Assembly (NCBI GenBank): GCA_964612555.1
Contig: CAZTBW010000004.1
Location: forward strand, 124,001-188,000
Source of the DNA: DAOLCO01 sp964612555
GTDB taxonomy: Bacteria; Bdellovibrionota_C; UBA2361; SZUA-149; DAOLCO01
Length of the DNA: 64,000 nt
Reading direction: 5' to 3'
Within the stretch, counting starts at the first letter, position 1; every line of letters begins with the position of its first letter. Position numbers and translations under genes: made by a program. Shown one piece after another: positions 57,921 to 64,000 of the stretch. Below the pieces are notes generated by a model that saw only the letters and a program-made list of their open reading frames with translations, searched no databases and was not told the DNA's origin.

Positions 57921-58743
57921 CGATAAAGGTGCACTAATTGCGGGAGCTCTTTTTGAGCTTTTACTGTTTGCCATTGTAGCGTCTCTCACTCTACGTCTTA
58001 TCCACTCGGTTTCAAAAGAAACTCTATTTCATATCACTCAGCAAAAAGTGGAAAATAATATTTCAAAAACACTTGCGACGTTCTACTCCATGAACCATAG
58101 ACCCTCAAACATTTGGGGACTGCCGATGTATCAATGGCGAAATGAGCACGAGACTCACCCAAACTACTTGCAAGAAGGAATTGAAAGACTCAAAAACAAT
58201 AACCGCATAAAAACAGGCAGCATATTTCTTGAAACAATAGACTCCTCACCTGTTTTCCTCTCAAGGCATCATTCAGACACTGAAAAAGTCTTTCTGGGGG
58301 ATATTCCACCTAAATATGTACAACTCATACGAGAAGACAGATGGATTCTTTTCTCAGCTTCGGGGCTCTATCGAATACGGCAAAAATCAAACAATACATT
58401 TCTGCCCACAGAAAACATCTGGAAAATCAGCTTACCCTCAAGTAGTACACTGACTCCCCTACTGGATGCGACAAAAGAAATTCCCGATAGTGAAAACTTC
58501 ATACTGCTTAACCCGATACAAGATCATGTAATCCTTTATCTCAATCTTCAAAACGAGTTAAGACGCTACTCTCTTTTTACTTATGACAATCAACCCGTGT
58601 CTGAACATATATCCGGCATTTATCGTACTGCCACACATTGTATCATCAAAGGCTCACTGCGCAGCGTACAAATAGAACACAAATTCCCCTGCAAAAATAC
58701 CAGCTTTGAGCCTTTTCTTTATTTTGATTTTCTGGATTTGTAA
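57913..58743 (+). CDS. Pseudopilin-like protein 3
   Basis: I chose ATG 57913, which overlaps the previous gene by 8 bases; a longer frame at 57895 is less likely. The 276-residue protein begins MNNDKGALIAGALFELLLFA, a Gly-preceded hydrophobic helix without +5 Glu. The C-terminal ~230 residues are beta-rich and contain Trp, Tyr and two Cys. It is probably a large minor pilin comparable to PilW or GspK. Function by context. Confidence 0.5.
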   Translation: MNNDKGALIAGALFELLLFAIVASLTLRLIHSVSKETLFHITQQKVENNISKTLATFYSMNHRPSNIWGLPMYQWRNEHETHPNYLQEGIERLKNNNRIKTGSIFLETIDSSPVFLSRHHSDTEKVFLGDIPPKYVQLIREDRWILFSASGLYRIRQKSNNTFLPTENIWKISLPSSSTLTPLLDATKEIPDSENFILLNPIQDHVILYLNLQNELRRYSLFTYDNQPVSEHISGIYRTATHCIIKGSLRSVQIEHKFPCKNTSFEPFLYFDFLDL

Positions 58744-58749
58744 TACCTC

Positions 58750-59622
58750 ATGGGAAAAGAAATATCACCTTACGCTTCCAGTTCTGGAACTGCAAATATA
58801 ATATTCATATTTGCTATATTCTTACTTACAAGCCTTCATACACAAATTGGGAATTTGCTTATCGAATCTTCACGTATATTGCATTTTAAAAATATATTCT
58901 TAAAAGAAAACGAAAGGGAAAATATAAAAATCATAAGCTCACTTACAGAATATGGAGAGAATATACCCACAAGAAACATTACTCATCGGAATAGCTCTTT
59001 AGTGCACTTTGAAAGCGACACCTTTATCCAAACATTTCAACCCTTGATGGTATATTCTAAAACCCCTTACACTCCGATACTCTGGAGAAAATTCTTAAAA
59101 CACACTGAAGAAATTTCACCCTGCTCTAATACAGAGTGCATACAGAATGAAACTGTTATCAACAAAAACTCAAGGTTCATTCATAAAAAACTCAGCACCG
59201 ATTCACTCCATCTTATCCTTGATGACACCTCAAGGTATCTTGCATTTACTGGCTCACTTGAAGTTAAAAAACATTTGTTCCTTAAAAAAGCCCCAACACT
59301 TCCCGAAGATTCTGCAATCACCATACTTTTTGCAGTATTTGATGAACTCATGATAGAAGAAATAATACTTGATGAAACACTAAGCCAGAATACAATCCAA
59401 TTTATCTTTTACTCCAGCACCTCTATTAACATTAACAAAACACCTAAACATGGAGACTGTCTGAATAAATATAATACCTTATCTTTTTTTATCTCTGCTC
59501 CATTTGTTCAGATTAACGGTAAAAACGCCGATGTATCCCAGTATGGTGCGTGCATCAGAAATATCTTGCCTCTTTGGTTCCCGGAGAGGAAGATAATTGG
59601 ATATTTAAGAATAGAACCATAG
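58750..59622 (+). CDS. Pseudopilin-operon protein 4 (290 aa)
   Basis: Six bases after the third gene. One N-terminal hydrophobic helix (NIIFIFAIFLLTSLHTQIGN) preceded by a polar leader, without a canonical pilin cleavage site, then a large domain with Cys pairs (PCSNTECIQNE and GDCLNKY...YGACIR) that may form disulfides. It is last in the four-gene operon. Likely a periplasmic-facing assembly or tip protein, by context only. Confidence 0.5.
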   Translation: MGKEISPYASSSGTANIIFIFAIFLLTSLHTQIGNLLIESSRILHFKNIFLKENERENIKIISSLTEYGENIPTRNITHRNSSLVHFESDTFIQTFQPLMVYSKTPYTPILWRKFLKHTEEISPCSNTECIQNETVINKNSRFIHKKLSTDSLHLILDDTSRYLAFTGSLEVKKHLFLKKAPTLPEDSAITILFAVFDELMIEEIILDETLSQNTIQFIFYSSTSININKTPKHGDCLNKYNTLSFFISAPFVQINGKNADVSQYGACIRNILPLWFPERKIIGYLRIEP

Positions 59623-59653
59623 ATAGTATCTGATTTTTGATTTATATCTGTAG

Positions 59654-59674
59654 GGGCAGCCCTTGCGGCTGCCC
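59654..59674. repeat. GC-rich hairpin in the intergenic region before the CheY-like gene
   Basis: GGGCAGCC at 59654-59661 pairs with GGCTGCCC at 59667-59674 around CTTGC. The sequence GTAGGGGCAGCCCTTGCGGC around it resembles short dispersed repeats of the REP kind found between genes in many bacteria. No T-run, so not a terminator. Confidence 0.4.
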
Positions 59675-59727
59675 GCTATGTTCTGTCATAATATCGTGAT
59701 TATTCTAATTTATAATTTTGACCCAAT

Positions 59728-60117
59728 ATGAGTAATAAAACTATCCTGATCGTAGATGATGACAAAGACACCCGCACCATCATCAAAACCATCCTCGCTG
59801 CAAAAGGCTACACCACACAGGAAGCTGCCAGTGGCAAGGAGGCTCTTTTTTATATTGCATCATTTAAACCGGGACTTATCCTTCTTGACATCATGATGCC
59901 TGAAATGTCCGGATATGATGTTATGGCACGACTGAAGATGAAACCTGACACGCAGGACATTCCGGTAATCATGCTTTCTGCAAAAGCTGAAAGTGAAGAT
60001 ATCCTGACCGGATATCAGGACTATGCGGTGGAATATTACATCACAAAACCTTTCACCCCCAAAGAGTTGATTAACGGAGTGGAACTTGTATTAAGTAGCA
60101 CTTCTGATAATAGCTAA
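59728..60117 (+). CDS. CheY-like single-domain response regulator
   Basis: A 129-residue receiver domain with all catalytic residues: acidic pair D10-D12 in ILIVDDDKDTR, phospho-Asp D54 in LILLDIMMPEMSG, Ser/Thr in VIMLSAKAESED, and K107 in YYITKPFTPKEL. There is no output domain, so it works through protein contact, as CheY does. No histidine kinase or chemotaxis gene is nearby. The tmk gene follows after 13 bases, an unusual pairing seen in some deltaproteobacteria. Confidence 0.9.
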   Translation: MSNKTILIVDDDKDTRTIIKTILAAKGYTTQEAASGKEALFYIASFKPGLILLDIMMPEMSGYDVMARLKMKPDTQDIPVIMLSAKAESEDILTGYQDYAVEYYITKPFTPKELINGVELVLSSTSDNS

Positions 60118-60130
60118 GAAATCTATTCCC

Positions 60131-60790
60131 ATGATCTCAGAAAAATCTTCATTAAAACAGACCGGTGCTTTTTTTTGTTTTGAAGGGATAGAGGGAGCCG
60201 GGAAAAGTACTCTTATTTCTCTTGTCGCAAACCTGTTAAGAGATTCCAATATTCCAAGTATCCTGACCCGCGAACCCGGGGGAACCGAACTTGGTAAGAA
60301 AATCAGGGAAATTCTGCTGCAAAGTACGGACACTCACATTGCACCCATAACCGAGTTATTATTGTTTTTTGCAGACCGTGCGCAGCATCTCAATGAAAAA
60401 ATCCTTCCTGCTGTTCAAGAAAAACAGGTAGTACTTTCAGATCGTTTTTACTACTCTACAATTGCATATCAGTGCTTTGGAAGAGGACTTTCAAGAAACG
60501 TCGTAGACTCTTTGATTGAAATTTCCCTGGATTCTTTCAAACCGGATGGCATAATCCTTGTCGACCTTCCGGTGATGACAGGACTTGAACGTGCATCAAA
60601 ACGCTCTGCTTTAGATCGATTTGAAAAGGAAGATACCCAATTTCACGAACGAATCAGAAAAGGTTTTCTTGACCTCGCCAAAGAAAACAAGGAAAGATTC
60701 CTTGTCCTTGATGGCACCAAATCTCCTAAGACTCTGGCTAACCTCAGTTTTCAGTTTATTACCCATAAACTTTCAAATCCCGAAGGATAA
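60131..60790 (+). CDS. tmk: Thymidylate kinase
   Basis: A 219-residue P-loop kinase. It has the P-loop FEGIEGAGKST, the DRF/TREPGGTELGKKIREILL region, the DRFYYSTIAYQ motif and a LID-like segment SALDRFEKED. It phosphorylates dTMP to dTDP. It is followed after 3 bases by holB, the standard tmk-holB pair of many bacteria, linking DNA precursor supply and replication. Confidence 0.94.
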   Translation: MISEKSSLKQTGAFFCFEGIEGAGKSTLISLVANLLRDSNIPSILTREPGGTELGKKIREILLQSTDTHIAPITELLLFFADRAQHLNEKILPAVQEKQVVLSDRFYYSTIAYQCFGRGLSRNVVDSLIEISLDSFKPDGIILVDLPVMTGLERASKRSALDRFEKEDTQFHERIRKGFLDLAKENKERFLVLDGTKSPKTLANLSFQFITHKLSNPEG

Positions 60791-60793
60791 TAC

Positions 60794-61771
60794 ATGTCTA
60801 CAGTTCTCTATGGGCACTCCCAGACTCTGGAAATATTTGACACTCTGTTTCTAAAAAAGACAGTCCCTCATGGAATACTTTTAAGCGGCAAAAAATCTAT
60901 TGGAAAAAGGAAGCTTGCAAGGGAGCTCGCAAAACGATTACTCAGCAGTTCAATCAGTGATGAAGCTACAAGAAATAAACAAGCTGCATTAATAGATATG
61001 GGACAGCACCCGGATATGCTTCTCCTGAATCGGGAAGAAGGCAGCAAGCAAATCAAGGTTGAACAGATTCGTTCACTTAAAGAGAGCTTATCCCTTAGCC
61101 CATACTATAACACCGGCATGGTGGCTGTTATTGACGACGCCCACACCATGAACATATCTGCGGCAAATTCGCTCCTGAAAACTCTTGAAGAGCCTGAAGC
61201 AAATAAATATATTATCCTGATAAGCGACCGCCCTCACCTTCTTCCGGATACTATTCTTTCAAGATGTCATCACTTTTCCTCAGCTCCTCTTAGTAAAGAA
61301 GACATTTCTTTAATTTTAAAGCAGCTCTTTAATGACCATATAGACTCATCAAAACTCCACGAGCTTTCCAGACACACCCAGGGTTCACTTGCTCTTTTAG
61401 ACTTGTCTGCTCTCATAAACGAAAGAACTCTCACTTTATCTGACCCGGATAAAGGTAAAGAGACGGTGCTTAACCTTTTAAACACTTTATCCGAGCTTAG
61501 TTCAAAGATTGATTTTGTTTTTGAAGCAGAAACGGGTTCTTTAGAATCCTCCTCCAGGCTCATTCAGCTAGTAAATTCTCTGGAAAAAGAACCTGCACTT
61601 CCTTTATTTTGGGACATGTTCATGGAAAAAATCAGATTTCAAGCCATCCACTCAGAGCAGGCAACAAGCAAATCCTACTGGGCAAATAAACTCATAGAAC
61701 TTTCACTACTGAAAACAGAAATTGATAAACGAAACCTGGTACCAAGTATTCAGAGCCCGGCTGCCTTTTAG
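60794..61771 (+). CDS. holB: DNA polymerase III subunit delta'
   Basis: A 325-residue AAA+ clamp-loader subunit. The P-loop is degenerate (LLSGKKSIGKRKLA), as usual for delta'. The VAVIDDAHTMNISAANSLLKTLEEPEANKYIILIS stretch (Walker B region with ATP sensor) and ILSRCHHFS (SRC motif) are clear. It helps open and load the sliding clamp. Directly downstream of tmk. The 3' end overlaps the convergent TauE gene by 4 bases. Confidence 0.9.
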   Translation: MSTVLYGHSQTLEIFDTLFLKKTVPHGILLSGKKSIGKRKLARELAKRLLSSSISDEATRNKQAALIDMGQHPDMLLLNREEGSKQIKVEQIRSLKESLSLSPYYNTGMVAVIDDAHTMNISAANSLLKTLEEPEANKYIILISDRPHLLPDTILSRCHHFSSAPLSKEDISLILKQLFNDHIDSSKLHELSRHTQGSLALLDLSALINERTLTLSDPDKGKETVLNLLNTLSELSSKIDFVFEAETGSLESSSRLIQLVNSLEKEPALPLFWDMFMEKIRFQAIHSEQATSKSYWANKLIELSLLKTEIDKRNLVPSIQSPAAF

Positions 61772-62112
61772 CTATAAAAAAGCCTGAACGCTATTATCAC
61801 CAGTAAAAACGCAAGTCCCTTTTTAAGCATCTCTACCGGCAGCACTCCTCCAAGATAAGTACCAACCAAAGCCCCAAGGCAGCCCCCTACAGTCATAAGA
61901 ACATATACGTTTACAGGAACGGTAAGTGTTGCAGGGTTACGAAAAATAGAAATCAGAAAAGGCACTAATAAAGAACCCAAACATATAGTAACCGCCTGCT
62001 TATAAGAAAAGCCCGTACAAAAGAGTATCAGAGGCACCATAAGCGCTCCCCCTCCAACGCCCAACATACTGGACAGACCAGCAGAAAGGAAACCTATAGC
62101 GAAAAGTAACAT
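61768..62112 (-). CDS. Half-size TauE/SafE (DUF81) membrane protein
   Basis: A 114-residue membrane protein with three or four hydrophobic segments. The TauE/SafE repeat is clear: FAIGFLSAGLSSMLGVGGGALMVPLILF, QAVTICLGSLLVPF, and LGALVGTYLGGVLP. Full-length family members have two such halves (about 250 residues), so this half would have to dimerise. TauE/SafE proteins export sulfite or sulfoacetate-type anions. Real half-size members exist, but a truncated copy is possible. Confidence 0.75.
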   Translation of the reverse strand: MLLFAIGFLSAGLSSMLGVGGGALMVPLILFCTGFSYKQAVTICLGSLLVPFLISIFRNPATLTVPVNVYVLMTVGGCLGALVGTYLGGVLPVEMLKKGLAFLLVIIAFRLFYS

Positions 62113-62204
62113 AATAGCTTGAGAAGATTAAAAACTGAAAAATTTGTGCTGGTTATTACATAAAATTCAGAATAACACAATAAAGCAGAGACAATTCAAA
62201 GCGG

Positions 62205-62263
62205 TACCCTTGACAATTTTCTGCTTTTTTACTAGAAAGCGCAGCAAAATTGAATCAAGGGTA
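62205..62263. repeat. Imperfect palindrome upstream of the small basic-protein gene
   Basis: TACCCTTGACAATTTTCTGC at 62205-62224 and the region 62241-62263 are reverse complements with a 2-base and a 1-base insertion. It lies in the 243-base gap between divergent genes and could be a hairpin element or operator. Confidence 0.45.
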
Positions 62264-62314
62264 GATGAGTCAGGCATTACGCTAAGTAGTTATGGTTATT
62301 AACTAACTATTGAG

Positions 62315-62327
62315 TGTAAGCGTTACA
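62315..62327. promoter_or_regulatory. LacI-operator-like palindrome upstream of the 108-aa gene
   Basis: TGTAAGCGTTACA has palindromic arms TGTAA/TTACA, the form of LacI/CcpA-family operators. It lies 28 bases before the ATG at 62356. Its core TGTAAGCGTT recurs upstream of the histone gene (17065-17074 and inverted at 17177-17186). No LacI-type regulator gene is in the window. Confidence 0.5.
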
Positions 62328-62355
62328 AGGTTTTTTTAACACGAAAGGTTTTTAG

Positions 62356-62682
62356 ATGGACAAAATTCTAAGTAAAAAAAGCGATAAGAAAGGTGGCTCG
62401 CGAGAAGCTGAAAAGCCTGCTGCGAAAATCTCAAAAGAAAATCTCTCTGAGCATTTAAAAAGAGATTTGACCAAAACTCTACAGAGCGAACAAGTAGGTT
62501 ACAACTTCGCGAATTCTATCGGAATAACGGTAGAACATGGTGAGGAGATGATCACTGTGATCCTATTTGGAACGCTAAATCTCTTCTTCCATAAACAGCT
62601 GGTTCAGAGTATTGCTCAAAAATGGCAAAAGAGCCACAGAAATCTCCCACTCAGAATTGAAAATGAGATAGCTGTGCTATAG
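62356..62682 (+). CDS. Small basic protein (108 aa), uncharacterised
   Basis: GAAAGG precedes the ATG. The N-terminal ~25 residues are very basic (KILSKKSDKKGGSREAEKP); the rest is a compact domain with helices (LSEHLKRDLTKTLQSEQVGY) and a beta segment (GEEMITVILFGTLNLFF) ending in a basic helix. No signal or membrane segment. The basic tail suggests nucleic-acid or ribosome contact, but I recognise no family. It shares its upstream operator-like site with the histone gene, hinting at common control. Confidence 0.5.
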   Translation: MDKILSKKSDKKGGSREAEKPAAKISKENLSEHLKRDLTKTLQSEQVGYNFANSIGITVEHGEEMITVILFGTLNLFFHKQLVQSIAQKWQKSHRNLPLRIENEIAVL

Positions 62683-62719
62683 TCCTTCTTGTTAGGGAAT
62701 AACACATACGTACTAAATC

Positions 62720-62757
62720 GTGGTGTCCGGTTTCAATCGCTTACACCACATTTTTTA
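62720..62757 (+). terminator. Candidate terminator after the 108-aa gene
   Basis: GTGGTGT at 62720-62726 and ACACCAC at 62743-62749 can pair around a 16-base loop, followed by ATTTTTTAT. The loop contains another CGCTTACA motif on the minus strand. A moderate hairpin with T-run. Confidence 0.45.
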
Positions 62758-62770
62758 TATCTAACTTTCC

Positions 62771-63631
62771 CTATTCCTCTCTGCTCGAATGATCTTCTTC
62801 CACCACATATACCTTAAAACCATCAGGAGGTCTGAAGGAAAAGAGGGTTTGGAAATCTCCTGTAAGTTCCGGATTAAACTTTTTGAGAGTATAATGAATA
62901 CGAATTGATTGCTTTTTGATCTCCAGAGTAATTTTTTGAGGTATGTTCTTAAATTCATCAGAGTACTCATACGTTATCTCCAGAACATCTTTTGAATCAT
63001 CCGGACGAAATAGCGTGCGCTCTAATCTAATCCCCGGGATATCTGTTAAAACGTCTTTCAAAAGTGCCTCATATTTTCCACCTGTGCTCCTACCCTTAAT
63101 CATATATTCATAAGGGGGTTCTGAACCGTTTGAGATACTTCTTAACATCACAGGTTCCTCTCTGGCACTCCAAATGGCTGCGGGAAGATATCCGAAGATA
63201 ATCGCTTTGTAATTTTCCATGGAGAGTAAAGAAGATGGTAATTCAGGAAGATATATTTTATCAGGAACGTACTCTATTACGGCTTCTCTTCGCCCCATGT
63301 CAGAGGAAATACTGCTGACCGGTCCACTTACGGCATAAAAAAGGAGTTTGCTGAAATTGGGAGTGTAGAGAGAGATTCTTGTAAATTCATCTGTAAAAAT
63401 CATTGCATGTTCAAAACTGGTAGTTTTAAGTGTCGTTCGAAATTCTACCGAATGAACACTCGTCCCTTGAGTCCTTCCTTCATCTATCTTAATTTTTTTT
63501 TGCACTTCATCACTTTGTTCAGATGGCAAGAGAGAGAACTTGCTTTCATCCGGCACGAGAGAATAGCGATGAGTAGTACATGAAGTGGAAAAGAGAAAAA
63601 AAGGTACAATAAAAAGGATTAGTGTTCTCAT
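62771..63631 (-). CDS. LolB-like outer-membrane lipoprotein
   Basis: A 286-residue lipoprotein with signal and lipobox FSTSC (Cys 18). The mature protein is beta-rich with VEFRTTLKTTSFEHAMIFTDEFTRISLY, the typical start of the LolB/DUF4292 open barrel that binds acyl chains, and YMIKGRSTGGKYEALLKDVLTDI later. It is preceded by a TPR gene on the same strand (12-base gap), the TPR-LolB order common in deltaproteobacteria. LolB receives lipoproteins from LolA for outer-membrane insertion. Identity as true LolB is probable, not certain. Confidence 0.7.
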   Translation of the reverse strand: MRTLILFIVPFFLFSTSCTTHRYSLVPDESKFSLLPSEQSDEVQKKIKIDEGRTQGTSVHSVEFRTTLKTTSFEHAMIFTDEFTRISLYTPNFSKLLFYAVSGPVSSISSDMGRREAVIEYVPDKIYLPELPSSLLSMENYKAIIFGYLPAAIWSAREEPVMLRSISNGSEPPYEYMIKGRSTGGKYEALLKDVLTDIPGIRLERTLFRPDDSKDVLEITYEYSDEFKNIPQKITLEIKKQSIRIHYTLKKFNPELTGDFQTLFSFRPPDGFKVYVVEEDHSSREE

Positions 63632-63643
63632 AACAGAGACGCG

Positions 63644-64000
63644 TTACTCCAAACCCTTAAGAATCTCCCTGATCTCATTTTGCAGATCTTTCTGTGACGT
63701 ATCTCCCTCAAGAAGCTCAAAGGCTTTTTCCAGTACCGTTTTTGCTTTTTCTTTCATTTCCAACTTAAGATAGGTCTTACCCAGATGTTCCAAAATAACA
63801 GGATCGGAATGTACCAGAGCACCTGCACGTTCAAGTTGCTGGAGCGCTTCCCGATACCTTCCAAGCTGAAAATACACCCATCCAAGACTATCTATAAAAT
63901 ATCCATTATCCTGTTCAATCTTGATAGCCCTCTTGATAAGCTCCTCAGCCCGTGCCAGGTCTTTATTCGCTTCGGCAAGCGAATAGCCAAGATAATTAAG
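63644..64000 (-). CDS. TPR-repeat protein, 3' part
   Basis: Partial gene running off the right edge; the frame is open to base 64000. The visible ~118 residues contain three TPR units: LNYLGYSLAEANKDLARAEE, NGYFIDSLGWVYFQLGRYREALQ (the classic NGYxxDSLGWVxY motif), and PVILEHLGKTYLKLEMKEKA. Such TPR proteins next to LolB-like genes act in envelope assembly or lipoprotein sorting. The N-terminus is outside the window. Confidence 0.85.
   Translation of the reverse strand, partial: LNYLGYSLAEANKDLARAEELIKRAIKIEQDNGYFIDSLGWVYFQLGRYREALQQLERAGALVHSDPVILEHLGKTYLKLEMKEKAKTVLEKAFELLEGDTSQKDLQNEIREILKGLE

Noticed and set aside
59654..59674. Terminator of the pilin-like operon
   Set aside because: The hairpin has no T-run and resembles a dispersed intergenic repeat, so I list it as a repeat instead.

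Overview
The window reads as chromosomal DNA of a flagellated, Gram-negative, didermic bacterium. Evidence includes many lipoprotein signal peptides, a LolB-like lipoprotein, an AsmA protein, an FlgO-type flagellar lipoprotein, Tat translocase genes and non-flagellar type III secretion genes. A small histone-fold protein of the kind known from Bdellovibrio, together with HDOD, TPR/LolB and myxobacterial- or Bdellovibrio-like gene content, suggests a deltaproteobacterium-like lineage such as Bdellovibrionota or a related candidate group. No 16S rRNA is present, so this placement is inference.

Layout. 1-2.2 kb: end of a polyprenyl synthase, a DUF971 gene and a Cys/Met-metabolism PLP enzyme. 2.2-5.7 kb: a divergent pair of envelope lipoproteins (one FlgO-like) whose 5' ends overlap, then a polyprenyl-phosphate-type glycosyltransferase pair. 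5.7-8.0 kb: a periplasmic binding protein, a long nested inverted repeat, 6-phosphogluconolactonase. 8.1-13.3 kb, minus strand: a compact type III secretion operon (sigma factor, SctJ lipoprotein, FliN/SctQ-C-like protein, two 94-residue helical proteins, SctV, TPR lipoprotein). 13.4-17 kb: an orphan gene, RNase P RNA, a pseudo-receiver gene, tatB-tatC and the histone gene with paired inverted motifs upstream. 17.3-23.5 kb: M42 peptidase, an EEP-like secreted protein, coaD, rsmD, tRNA-Lys and soluble transhydrogenase. 23.5-25.3 kb: inverted repeats and an AlbA/Schlafen-type regulator. 25.4-27.4 kb: a 678-residue flagellin whose variable domain is replaced by seven beta-propeller-type repeats. 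27.8-37.2 kb: a lone Wzt-type ABC ATPase, tRNA-Glu, esterase, Nudix hydrolase, AsmA, and a tesA / ybbA-ybbP block. 37.3-38.7 kb: three exported Cys- or His-rich proteins. 38.8-50.5 kb: aminotransferase, DUF3108, an FG-GAP/VCBS secreted protein, PlsC, and a nadA-cysteine desulfurase-HAD block. 50.5-56.7 kb: RelE/Xre toxin-antitoxin pair, fumC with an orotate-PRTase-like gene, HDOD protein, and a MarR-truncated globin operon divergent from a thioredoxin-like gene with two palindromic operators. 57.1-59.6 kb: four pseudopilin-like genes. 59.7-64 kb: CheY-like protein, tmk, holB, a half-size TauE protein, a small basic protein, a LolB-like lipoprotein and a truncated TPR gene.

The most unusual items are the beta-propeller flagellin, the histone with its paired upstream motif, the self-contained T3SS core operon with its own FliA-like sigma factor, and the secreted metallothionein-like cluster. 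All functional calls rest on motif and family recognition by eye; no database search was run.
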